NCBI GenBank assembly: GCA_965267335.1
Contig: OZ253953.1
Coordinates: forward strand, 496,001 to 560,000
Length of the DNA: 64,000 nucleotides
Direction: 5' to 3'
From: G965267335 sp965267335
Lineage (GTDB): Bacteria > Bacteroidota > Bacteroidia > Cytophagales > JAAEPT01
Positions 44,875 through 52,712 of the stretch are shown here, in pieces (position 1 is the stretch's first letter; each line of letters begins with the position of its first letter). A model generated the notes under the pieces. The model was given only the letters and a program-made list of their open reading frames with translations, was not told where the DNA came from and did not search any database. Both the position numbers and the translations under genes were made by a program.

Positions 44875-45835
44875 AAATTTCCTTAGCATTTACATCGGCC
44901 ATCAAAGACTGTAAAGTCACATCAGGATTCTCTTTCATATATTTTTCAACAATTCTCCATCCGAGCCACTGACCAATCCTTCCCGGGCATCTATTATCAA
45001 TTTCCGGGATTTTTGGGCTTTCACGAATATACTTCACTTCATGGTTGTGATCCATACTGTACACCAACTGGTTATTAAGAAAATGGTCCCAAATCTGTTC
45101 TTCAAACTGTAGACAGAACTCCATTTGTTTGGGGCTGTATCCAATAATTGTTGAATCCGCCTTCTCCGGAAAAATTTGTTTTACGAAGTACAGTGCTTTT
45201 CCGTGAGCAATCATATGGCGTACCAATGTGCGGTCTTCAAAATCTACTTCATTGAAGTTTTGAGAGAGAAAAAAAGTAGCAATGGTAACCAGGTTCTCCT
45301 TTTTATATCTTTTTAGTAGATAGTCAGGCATTTGCGGATGTCTAAACTTGCTTTGGTCATCTGGGAAAAATTCAGGACTGATTAATATGTAATTATCTAG
45401 AATCACAAAATCCTTCATAAAGCCTGTCACTGCCATCTGGACTATTGGTATTTGAAAGTCAGGATAATAGGCTTTTATTCGGTCAAATGCCTTCCCGAAA
45501 TCATCTTCAATCTGTGATACATCCGAAAACACACGTTGAACATCAGCAAGAAGTTGTTGCTCACTTTTACCTTGCACTAACTTGAGTATTTCTTTGACCT
45601 GTACATCACCGGGATATACCTCGTCCATGAAGTGTTTCTTGAAAAGAGCATTCCTTTTTAAAAACTCTTTAGCTTGTTTTTCGTTATCTATTACTGCTTG
45701 CTCCTGGTCGAGACGATCAATATTGACTTTGGTCTCATATTTGATATCACCGAGGTCATCATATGGTCGGTCTTCATTGCTATCGCAACCGAAGAGCAAA
45801 CAAACCGTAAGTATGTGAAGAAACAGTATTCTCAT
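44834..45835 (-). CDS. gldB: Gliding motility lipoprotein GldB
   Basis: A 333-residue lipoprotein (lipobox LLFGC, Cys 17). GldB is needed for gliding and for type IX secretion in Flavobacterium johnsoniae. Family patterns are the DFGKAFDRIKAYYPDFQIP segment, LDNYILISPEFF, KFRHPQMPDYLLKRYKKENLV and the C-terminal CPGRIGQWLGWRIVEKYM. Its 3' end overlaps the glycosyltransferase tail by 41 bases, and it is divergent from the PorT-like gene 50 bases away. The gldC partner often next to gldB is not present. Confidence 0.88.
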   Translation of the reverse strand: MRILFLHILTVCLLFGCDSNEDRPYDDLGDIKYETKVNIDRLDQEQAVIDNEKQAKEFLKRNALFKKHFMDEVYPGDVQVKEILKLVQGKSEQQLLADVQRVFSDVSQIEDDFGKAFDRIKAYYPDFQIPIVQMAVTGFMKDFVILDNYILISPEFFPDDQSKFRHPQMPDYLLKRYKKENLVTIATFFLSQNFNEVDFEDRTLVRHMIAHGKALYFVKQIFPEKADSTIIGYSPKQMEFCLQFEEQIWDHFLNNQLVYSMDHNHEVKYIRESPKIPEIDNRCPGRIGQWLGWRIVEKYMKENPDVTLQSLMADVNAKEIFMQSKYRPKAPEQ

Positions 45836-45841
45836 TTTATT

Positions 45842-45849
45842 TATATTTG
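45842..45849 (+). promoter_or_regulatory. -7 promoter element for PorT-like gene
   Basis: The octamer tatatttg matches TAnnTTTG and lies 36 bases before the ATG at 45886, inside the short gap shared with gldB. The -33 box is not clear. Confidence 0.4.
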
Positions 45850-45885
45850 CAGCTAAAATATTCCTAAATCGTAACTATTACCACT

Positions 45886-46542
45886 ATGAAGAAATTTTTT
45901 GTCATTTTAACATTGGCAATAATTAGCGTACCATCTTTTGCACAGGTTAAATTTGGTTTGCGTTTTGCACCTAGCATTGCCTACAATAGAATTTCATCGG
46001 ACGTATCTGATACTACCTTTGAAAGAAATAAGTCAGGTGTTCGTATGAGCTTCGGGCCTACATTAGAATTTGGTGTTAGTGATCACGTATCGTTTCTAAC
46101 CGGTGCCTGGTTCTCATCAAAAAGAGCAGGACTAAGTGCAACGTCTGATTCTTTAACGGATAATGCGGTCTTCAAATTGCATTATGTACAGTTTCCTGTG
46201 ACCGTTAAATACTATACCAATGAAATTGCAACAGACATGAAATTATATTTCCAATTAGGAGGTACTATTGACCTGAATGTTGCACAAGACGTAAAAGAAT
46301 CAACTCTTGATCAGGACACACAAAATATGTTGTACGATGATTTTGCTAAATTATTGGACGCTACTGCTTACGTAAGTGTAGGTACGGAGTTGAAAATAGG
46401 AGAAACCAACGTACTATTTGGTGGTATTTGCTACAACAGAGGCCTTTCAGATATATTGACCAAAGACTTCCTTGCTGTTGAAAAGGATAAGCTTAAATTA
46501 AGCAATGATTTGATCTCTCTTGAACTAGGAATCAAGTTCTAA
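45886..46542 (+). CDS. PorT-like outer-membrane beta-barrel protein
   Basis: A 218-residue exported protein with signal peptide (KKFFVILTLAIISVPSFAQ). The mature sequence has the eight-strand barrel layout (KFGLRFAPSIAYN, HVSFLTGAWFSSKRAG, LHYVQFPVTVKYYTN, DMKLYFQLGGTIDL) and an aromatic C-terminal LELGIKF. PorT-like barrels (PF13568) are widespread in Bacteroidota; one member is a T9SS component, but this copy cannot be assigned that role. It lies next to gldB, divergent. A strong terminator shared with the convergent rng gene follows. Confidence 0.82.
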   Translation: MKKFFVILTLAIISVPSFAQVKFGLRFAPSIAYNRISSDVSDTTFERNKSGVRMSFGPTLEFGVSDHVSFLTGAWFSSKRAGLSATSDSLTDNAVFKLHYVQFPVTVKYYTNEIATDMKLYFQLGGTIDLNVAQDVKESTLDQDTQNMLYDDFAKLLDATAYVSVGTELKIGETNVLFGGICYNRGLSDILTKDFLAVEKDKLKLSNDLISLELGIKF

Positions 46543-46561
46543 ACAGAAAGTATAAATCCAT

Positions 46562-46596
46562 AAAAAAGCCTTGGCTAGTTAGTCAAGGCTTTTTTA
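46562..46596. terminator. Bidirectional terminator PorT-like / rng
   Basis: agccttg (46567-46573) pairs with caaggct (46584-46590), flanked by A- and T-runs on both sides, so it works on either strand. It lies between convergent stops at 46542 and 46598. Confidence 0.85.
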
Positions 46597-46597
46597 T

Positions 46598-48160
46598 TTA
46601 TTCCATTTCTATTTCTTCACCCATGTCATTGAGAATATTATAAGAAGTGATTCCCAGGGAGGTGTCTTTTTCTATTTTGATGTTTCGCTTCATCTGCTTC
46701 TTCCACTTAGATTGAATAGAAGGATTCAGGAAGCTTCCTTTTGTAAAATAAGCATGCAGATACGGATGAACAACCAGAGTAATTTTCTTTTCATTCTGGT
46801 TTTGTATAATACTGTTCAGGTTTGCCTCAATTTCATCTGCTACCAAAATACTGGCTCCTATCTTACCGGTACCACCGCACTCAGGACAAGTCTCCCTGGT
46901 ACTAATATTCATTTCCGGTCTTACCCTTTGTCTGGTGATTTGCATCAAACCAAACTTGGAGAGTGGTAAAATCACTGACTTGGCTTTGTCATCTCGAAGT
47001 AGCTTCTTCATTTCCTCGTAGACCTTGCGCTTATTCTCTTGTCTACGCATATCAATGAAGTCAACCACGATGATCCCACCCATATCACGCAGTCTTAACT
47101 GACGCGCGATCTCACGGGCCGCCATAATGTTGGTATTCAACGCTGTGGTTTCCTGATCAGATTCCTGATTGGACTTATTGCCACTGTTGACATCGATTAC
47201 GTGTAATGCCTCAGTATGTTCAATAATCAGATAACCGCCTCCTTCAACACTTACGGAAACACCAAAAAGTGCTTTAAGTTGCTTTTCAATTCCCTTGGCT
47301 TCAAAGAGCTTAGTTCTGGAATTGTGGAGCTTAACAATTTTTTCTTTCTCAGGGGCTATCCTTTTGACATAAGACCTCAGCTCCTCATACATCTCCTTGT
47401 CGTCAGTGATAACGCTGTCAAATTTTTCGCTCATCAAATCACGAAGCATTGTACGCGCCCGGTTTGTTTCACCAACGACCTTATCTCTTGGCTTAGCCTT
47501 TTTCAAAGCAGCATGACCCTTCTCCCAAATCGCAACAAGTTCTTTTAGGTCCTGATCCAGTTCGGCAACCTCCCGATTCTGAGCAACAGTGCGGATGATA
47601 ACACCAAACTGCTTCGGTTTGATAGAAGTGATCAGTCTTTTGAGCCTTTTTCTCTCTTCAGCACTTGTAATCTTTCGCGATACGCTTACTGTATTCGAAA
47701 AAGGAACAAGGACAAGAAATCGGCCTGCTATAGAAATTTCACAAGCCAGCCTGGGACCTTTATTGGATATGGGTTCTTTGGCAATCTGCACGAGCACTTT
47801 CTGATTTTTGGAAAGTACCTGATTAATTTTACCAAGCTTATTAATGTCTTTCTCTGGCTTAAAATTTTCCAGTCTTGGACTGATTTTCTTATTAGCCTGA
47901 GTCAGTTTTGTATATTTTAACAGAGACCTGAATTGGGGACCCAAATCCAGATAGTGCAAGAAGGCGTCTTTTTCATAACCGACATCAATAAATGCGGCAT
48001 TTAACCCTGGTACTACCTTTTTGACAGTACCTAGGTATAAGTCACCTACCGTAAAGCTATTGTTTCTGTCCTCATTATGACATTCAACAAGCCTTTTATT
48101 ATTAAGAAGAGCAATTCTTACGCCCTTCTCTGTTGAGTTTATTATTAGTTCATTACTCAC
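46598..48160 (-). CDS. rng: Ribonuclease G/E family endonuclease
   Basis: A 520-residue single-strand-specific endoribonuclease for rRNA maturation and mRNA decay. GTG 48160 opens the S1 RNA-binding domain (TVGDLYLGTVKKVVPGLNAAFIDVG). The catalytic DNase I-like part has the two metal-binding Asp in ALHVIDVNSG and VVDFIDM. The zinc-link CPECGGTGKI follows, which mediates dimerisation. No long unstructured degradosome tail exists, so it is RNase G-like. It is followed on the minus strand by a shared terminator. Confidence 0.95.
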   Translation of the reverse strand: MSNELIINSTEKGVRIALLNNKRLVECHNEDRNNSFTVGDLYLGTVKKVVPGLNAAFIDVGYEKDAFLHYLDLGPQFRSLLKYTKLTQANKKISPRLENFKPEKDINKLGKINQVLSKNQKVLVQIAKEPISNKGPRLACEISIAGRFLVLVPFSNTVSVSRKITSAEERKRLKRLITSIKPKQFGVIIRTVAQNREVAELDQDLKELVAIWEKGHAALKKAKPRDKVVGETNRARTMLRDLMSEKFDSVITDDKEMYEELRSYVKRIAPEKEKIVKLHNSRTKLFEAKGIEKQLKALFGVSVSVEGGGYLIIEHTEALHVIDVNSGNKSNQESDQETTALNTNIMAAREIARQLRLRDMGGIIVVDFIDMRRQENKRKVYEEMKKLLRDDKAKSVILPLSKFGLMQITRQRVRPEMNISTRETCPECGGTGKIGASILVADEIEANLNSIIQNQNEKKITLVVHPYLHAYFTKGSFLNPSIQSKWKKQMKRNIKIEKDTSLGITSYNILNDMGEEIEME

Positions 48161-48246
48161 AATAAGAGCGATTGTTCAGAAAATTAAAAAATCTAATTCC
48201 CTGAGAATTGAAATAAAACCAGTAAAAATGTGTGGACGTAGTTAAA

Positions 48247-48336
48247 CTACTTCTTCTTGTGTCTGTTTTTTCTCAGACGTTTCTTTCTCTTATGAGTAGC
48301 AATCTTGTGTCTTTTCCTTTTCTTTCCGCAAGGCAT
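48247..48336 (-). CDS. AURKAIP1/COX24-domain (bS22/mS38-like) ribosomal peptide
   Basis: A 29-residue, highly basic peptide from ATG 48336 to TAG 48247 (start MPCGKKRKRHKIATHKRKKR). It matches the AURKAIP1/COX24 domain seen in mitochondrial mS38 and bacterial bS22, small-subunit proteins near the decoding region. A clear AAAGGA box lies nine bases before the start. It lies upstream of rng on the same strand, 86 bases from it, and may be co-expressed with the RNase. Confidence 0.8.
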   Translation of the reverse strand: MPCGKKRKRHKIATHKRKKRLRKNRHKKK

Positions 48337-48728
48337 CTTCAAATTCCTTTTTGAACTCTATAGGCAATCAGAGCTCGATTTTACAATAATTCTTTTTGCA
48401 TCTTCCTGGACTTTGCCGAGTCCTGATGCTTCACCATACTGGTGATTAATATTTTTAAAGCTTTCAGGGAATTACTCCTGAAGTTGACTTTCTGTGCTTA
48501 GGAAGCCCATCTAGGGTTCTTTGAGTTTTTCAAATCAGAACAACACTAATTCGATTCGCTCATTTGAACCTGCAAATTTAGGTTTTTTTTTCTATTCTAA
48601 AACGTAGAAGGGATATAATTTTTCAGATCATTAAGTGAAAGCAAAAAAAAGAACCACAGATATAAGTCCTTTCGACTTTCCTGTGGCTCTTTTAATGTTT
48701 TGTTAAGTGCTGTTATGCACCCCTATGT
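48337..48728. other. Intergenic region bS22-like / HU gene
   Basis: A 392-base gap without a gene. It contains the HU terminator near 48642-48695 and otherwise AT-rich leader sequence; no small RNA is recognised. Confidence 0.5.
48642..48695 (-). terminator. Terminator after HU gene
   Basis: agaaccacag (48650-48659) pairs with ctgtggctct (48681-48690) with one mismatch, enclosing a second short hairpin aagtc/gactt. A/T runs flank it. It lies 33 bases after the HU stop. Confidence 0.7.
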
Positions 48729-49022
48729 TTAGCTCAATACTTTGTCGCTATTTTTGATTTTTTCAACAAACACTTTAGAAGGCTTAAAACTTGGAATGTA
48801 GTGCTCATCTATGATGATAGCCGTATTCTTTGAAATGTTTCTAGCTACTTTTCTTGCTCTTTTCTTGTTGATAAAACTGCCGAATCCTCTCACATAAATG
48901 TTTTCTCCTTCTGCTAAAGATTCTTTAACAACGCTAAAGAATGCTTCTACTGTTGAAGAAACATCGGATTTATCAATTCCTGTTTTTTCTGAGATCTCGG
49001 TAATTACGTCTGCTTTAGTCAC
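48729..49022 (-). CDS. HU/IHF family DNA-binding protein
   Basis: A 97-residue nucleoid protein that bends DNA. GTG 49022 gives the standard opening TKADVITEISEKTGIDKSDVSSTVEAFF (two helices). The beta-arm region has GSFINKKRARKVARNISKN and ends PSFKPSKVFVEKIK. It may be an HU or IHF-beta type; the arm does not settle this. It is divergent from mutY 128 bases away, with a TAnnTTTG element upstream. Confidence 0.93.
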   Translation of the reverse strand: MTKADVITEISEKTGIDKSDVSSTVEAFFSVVKESLAEGENIYVRGFGSFINKKRARKVARNISKNTAIIIDEHYIPSFKPSKVFVEKIKNSDKVLS

Positions 49023-49075
49023 TTTTTATCCTGTTTAATTTTTATACAAATACTTTATAATCACTAGCTTTGCCG

Positions 49076-49083
49076 CAAATTTA
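49076..49083 (-). promoter_or_regulatory. Putative -7 element for HU gene
   Basis: Minus-strand taaatttg matches TAnnTTTG, 53 bases before the HU start. The nearest upstream TTTG is 24 bases away, longer than ideal. Confidence 0.3.
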
Positions 49084-49149
49084 GAGGCAGAATCTAAATT
49101 TTAAAAGCAAATGTAAGAATATAATCTTGAAAAATCCCAGCAAATAATA

Positions 49150-50217
49150 TTGAGTGAACCAATTGATTATAACGCATTTGCCTTAAAAATTATCAAATGG
49201 TACGGTGAAAATCAGCGCGATCTACCATGGAGGAAGACTACCGACCCGTATCATATTTGGCTATCAGAGGTGATTCTCCAGCAAACCAGAGTTGCTCAGG
49301 GGTTGGACTATTACAACCGATTTATTGAAGCTTTTCCATCCGTGGATTTATTGGCTCAGGCAGACGAATCGACTGTTCTCAGGCTGTGGCAGGGCCTCGG
49401 CTATTACTCGAGAGCCCGAAATCTGCACGCTGCAGCAAAATATATACACGTTGAACTAAACGACACGTTTCCTGCATGTTACAAGGATATTCTGAAACTT
49501 AAAGGTGTTGGTGAATATACCGCTGCCGCAATAGCTTCATTTGCTTTCAAGGAAGCTCAAGCCGTTGTTGACGGAAATGTGTATCGCGTACTTTCACGGG
49601 TTTTCGGCATTACAGATGATATTTCCGCTGCCCCCACAAAAAAGGTTTTTCGCTCACTGGCTCAAAAAATTATCCCAAATGATAAGCCGGATTTATTCAA
49701 CCAGGGTATTATGGAGTTCGGGGCTCTTCACTGCCTTCCACGAAACCCAAAATGTGATGAATGCCCATTGTCCTTTCAGTGTGTGGCATACAAATCCAAC
49801 CTTCAGGATCAGCTGCCGGTCAAAACAAAGAAAGTAAAAACCAGAAATCGGTTTTTTAATTACCTAGTAATCGAATTTGAAGACCGATATATTTTAAAGA
49901 AGAGAGGCTCTCAGGACATTTGGGCTGGATTGTATGACTTTCCGCTCATAGAAACGTCTAATGAAATAAAAAATATTAATCAATTGATTGAGGAATGGGA
50001 TTTGAAAGCTTACCTAAAACCACAAGAATTTGTGAGTTGTGAATCAATGCCCACACACATACTTTCGCACCAAAAAATAATAAGCCGGTTTTGGAAGTTC
50101 AGAGTAAGTAAATCTTCTGATTTTGAAAGTATTGGCAACTTTTATCCCTCGGACGAAATTCAAGAATTACCAAAACCGGTTTTGGTCAATAATTATTTGA
50201 AGCAAAGTATTTTTTAA
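49150..50217 (+). CDS. mutY: A/G-specific adenine DNA glycosylase
   Basis: A 355-residue base-excision enzyme removing adenine opposite 8-oxoguanine. Start TTG 49150 opens the canonical N-terminus. Catalytic Glu 40 lies in WLSEVILQQTRV and Asp 141 in VVDGNVYR, after the helix-hairpin-helix LKGVGEYTAAAI. The iron-sulfur cluster Cys are 195, 202, 205 and 211 (C-x6-C-x2-C-x5-C). The C-terminal NUDIX-like domain reads oxoG. It heads the mutY-ssb-gldE-gldD-recG series. Confidence 0.95.
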   Translation: MSEPIDYNAFALKIIKWYGENQRDLPWRKTTDPYHIWLSEVILQQTRVAQGLDYYNRFIEAFPSVDLLAQADESTVLRLWQGLGYYSRARNLHAAAKYIHVELNDTFPACYKDILKLKGVGEYTAAAIASFAFKEAQAVVDGNVYRVLSRVFGITDDISAAPTKKVFRSLAQKIIPNDKPDLFNQGIMEFGALHCLPRNPKCDECPLSFQCVAYKSNLQDQLPVKTKKVKTRNRFFNYLVIEFEDRYILKKRGSQDIWAGLYDFPLIETSNEIKNINQLIEEWDLKAYLKPQEFVSCESMPTHILSHQKIISRFWKFRVSKSSDFESIGNFYPSDEIQELPKPVLVNNYLKQSIF

Positions 50218-50260
50218 GTAATTTCAATATTCGAAATCACGATTTATTGTAGTAAAAACT

Positions 50261-50731
50261 ATGGCAGGAGTTAATAAAGTTATATTGGTTGGAAATTTGG
50301 GAAGAGATCCTGAAGTAAGAGCACTTGAAAGCGGAGCAAAAGTAGCTTCATTTTCTATTGCAACTACTGAGTCCTATCGTGACAGAAATACGAACGAAAG
50401 GGTTGATAAAACCGAATGGCACAACATCGTACTCTGGAGAGGACTTGCCGAAATCGCTGAGAAATATCTTCGCAAAGGAAGCCAGGTATATATTGAAGGA
50501 AAATTACAAACAAGATCTTACGAAGATAAAGACGGAAATACCCGATATACGACTGAAGTCGTTGGACAAAATATGACCATGCTCGGAGGAAGGAACGAAT
50601 CTGGAAACAGTGGCGATTCTTATTCGGCACCGGTACAACAATCTCAACCTGCTGCCGCAACCAGTAGCACACCTGCAACACCTAGGCCGGATCTTGATGT
50701 ATCAGAAGAAACTGATGATCTCCCATTCTAG
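50261..50731 (+). CDS. ssb: Single-stranded DNA-binding protein
   Basis: A 156-residue homotetrameric replication and repair protein. The OB fold covers about 1-105 (GVNKVILVGNLGRDPEVR, DKTEWHNIVLWRGLAEIAEKYLRKGSQVYIEGKL). A Gln/Ser/Pro-rich linker leads to the acidic tail ETDDLPF, the docking site for repair partners such as RecG. Neighbouring mutY and recG fit a DNA-repair setting. Confidence 0.96.
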   Translation: MAGVNKVILVGNLGRDPEVRALESGAKVASFSIATTESYRDRNTNERVDKTEWHNIVLWRGLAEIAEKYLRKGSQVYIEGKLQTRSYEDKDGNTRYTTEVVGQNMTMLGGRNESGNSGDSYSAPVQQSQPAAATSSTPATPRPDLDVSEETDDLPF

Positions 50732-50758
50732 GTTAATGTTTAACTAAACGTATCCAAC

Positions 50759-52090
50759 TTGGATTCTGAAGGTCCCCAACAGCTCTTTATACTAGCCGAC
50801 ACCGTAATGCCACCCAGCAACCTGATGCTTATTCTACAAGGTTGTATGGTTGTGTTTTTACTGTTCCTGTCTGGAATCATTTCGGGTTCAGAAGTAGCTT
50901 TCTTTTCCCTGACTCCAGATGACTTATCCGTTTGCTCACAAAGTAAGCGCAAAAGTGAACGGCTGATTTCTCAATTATTGCAAAGGCCCAAAAGGCTACT
51001 GGCTACAATTCTGATATTTAATAACCTCGTCAATGTAGGTTTAGTCATAATCACCACTGTGATGACCTGGCAGATTTTCGGTGTCAGTGCGCAGGGCTGG
51101 ATTTTTGTAACGGTAACTGCTGGTATCACCGTATTAATCGTCTTCTTTGGTGAAATCATTCCCAAAGTATATGCCAGCAACAGAAACCTTATTTTTGCCA
51201 GAAGTACGGCAAAATTCATGAATATTGCCTCTAAGGTATTTTATCCGCTCTCATTTTTGCTTACTCGATTCTCATCGGTTATTGAAAGACGCGTTAAGAA
51301 AAAGGGGTATGACATTTCAGTTGATGAACTTCATGAGGCCCTGGAAATTACCACCAATGACACCACGGAAGAGGAAAAGGAAATTCTACGAGGTATTGTC
51401 AACTTTAGCACCATTACAGTAAAACAGATAATGAAATCCCGAATGGACATTACCGCCATTGAATACGAACTGGACTTTCATCAGTTAATGGATAAAATCA
51501 ATAAGTGCAGTTTTTCGCGTATTCCAATTTATAAGGAGCGAATTGATAATATGCAGGGCATACTTTATATCAAGGACCTACTGCCATTTATTGAACAGGA
51601 TGAAAACTTTGCCTGGCAAAAGCTATTAAGGCCCGGTTACTTCATACCTGAAACGAAGAAAATTGACGCCCTGCTAAAAGATTTTCAGGATAAGCGCGTA
51701 CACATGGCCATTGTTGTAGATGAATATGGCGGCACTTCGGGGCTCATCACTCTGGAGGATATCATTGAAGAAATTGTAGGTGAGATAAATGACGAGTTCG
51801 ACACCGAAGACGTAGTATACAATCAAGTCAACGAAAATACGTTTGTATTTGAAGGGAAGACCTCTCTTACCGATTTTTGTAAGATTATCGAGTCACCTCT
51901 TGATGTGTTTGACGAGATAAAAGGAGAGTCCGAATCACTAGGTGGACTCCTTCTAGAAATCAATAGTAGTATGCCACAGGTCGCTGAAAAGATAGTTTTT
52001 GAAAATTTTGAGTTTGTTATTGAGGCTGTAAACAAGAAAAGAATTAAGCGTGTCAGAGTCCAGATTTATGATAAAGCAGTTGAGGAGTAA
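50759..52090 (+). CDS. gldE: Gliding motility-associated protein GldE (CNNM/CorC type)
   Basis: A 443-residue membrane protein with a DUF21/CNNM domain (about 20-190; SGIISGSEVAFFSLTPDDL), two CBS domains (about 205-330; VDEYGGTSGLITLEDIIEEIVGEI) and a CorC-type C-terminal domain. TTG 50759 is preferred over ATG 50807, since known GldE proteins begin with a similar short segment before the first helix. GldE lies next to gldD in many Bacteroidota and supports gliding motility. gldD overlaps its end by 23 bases. Confidence 0.88.
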   Translation: MDSEGPQQLFILADTVMPPSNLMLILQGCMVVFLLFLSGIISGSEVAFFSLTPDDLSVCSQSKRKSERLISQLLQRPKRLLATILIFNNLVNVGLVIITTVMTWQIFGVSAQGWIFVTVTAGITVLIVFFGEIIPKVYASNRNLIFARSTAKFMNIASKVFYPLSFLLTRFSSVIERRVKKKGYDISVDELHEALEITTNDTTEEEKEILRGIVNFSTITVKQIMKSRMDITAIEYELDFHQLMDKINKCSFSRIPIYKERIDNMQGILYIKDLLPFIEQDENFAWQKLLRPGYFIPETKKIDALLKDFQDKRVHMAIVVDEYGGTSGLITLEDIIEEIVGEINDEFDTEDVVYNQVNENTFVFEGKTSLTDFCKIIESPLDVFDEIKGESESLGGLLLEINSSMPQVAEKIVFENFEFVIEAVNKKRIKRVRVQIYDKAVEE

Positions 52091-52679
52091 TACACTATCT
52101 ATACTCATCGGCCTAGCCATTGGTCTGACATCGTGTGGTGGCTCGGAGGAAGTCTATGTGCCAAAGCCCTTGGCGAGAAACCACATTGAGCTGCCTGAGC
52201 ACACTTATACCAGAGTTGATGACGCTACGCTTCCCTATGTTTTTGAATATTCCAAAGAAGCACAACTGGTAGACGATACAGTCGGCATACAAGAGAAGTA
52301 CTGGAAAAAACTCTATTATCCTCAATTTCAATCTGAGGTAGACATCACCTACAAATCCATCAATAACAGTCCTGAACGATTAGATTCTCTGATTCGGGAT
52401 GCTTATAAACTGGTCGACCACCATGATGTTAAAGCCACGGGTTTCAATTACAAACAAATTACGCTGGCCAATGGCAATCCGGCTACACTGTTTACTATTT
52501 CAGGAGAAGTACCGACTACATTTCAATTCTTCACGCATGATTCCACAACCCATTTCATGAGGTGTTCATTGTACTTTCCTACTGCACTCAAAAACGATTC
52601 TTTGCAGCCAGTTATTGATTATTGTATTCATGACATGGAGCATATGATGAATAGTTTGGAGTGGCGTTACAACAAATAA
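52068..52679 (+). CDS. gldD: Gliding motility lipoprotein GldD
   Basis: A 203-residue lipoprotein; ATG 52068 opens the signal peptide and the Cys in GLTSCGG (about residue 20) is lipidated. The family pattern is PKPLARNHIELPEHTY, then VDITYKSINNSPERLDSLI and a C-terminal HDMEHMMNSLEWRY. GldD is essential for gliding and T9SS function in Flavobacterium. Overlap with gldE indicates coupled translation. Confidence 0.9.
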   Translation: MIKQLRSNTLSILIGLAIGLTSCGGSEEVYVPKPLARNHIELPEHTYTRVDDATLPYVFEYSKEAQLVDDTVGIQEKYWKKLYYPQFQSEVDITYKSINNSPERLDSLIRDAYKLVDHHDVKATGFNYKQITLANGNPATLFTISGEVPTTFQFFTHDSTTHFMRCSLYFPTALKNDSLQPVIDYCIHDMEHMMNSLEWRYNK

Positions 52680-52712
52680 GCCCTTATATTGTGACTCACG
52701 AATCGTGAGCAC

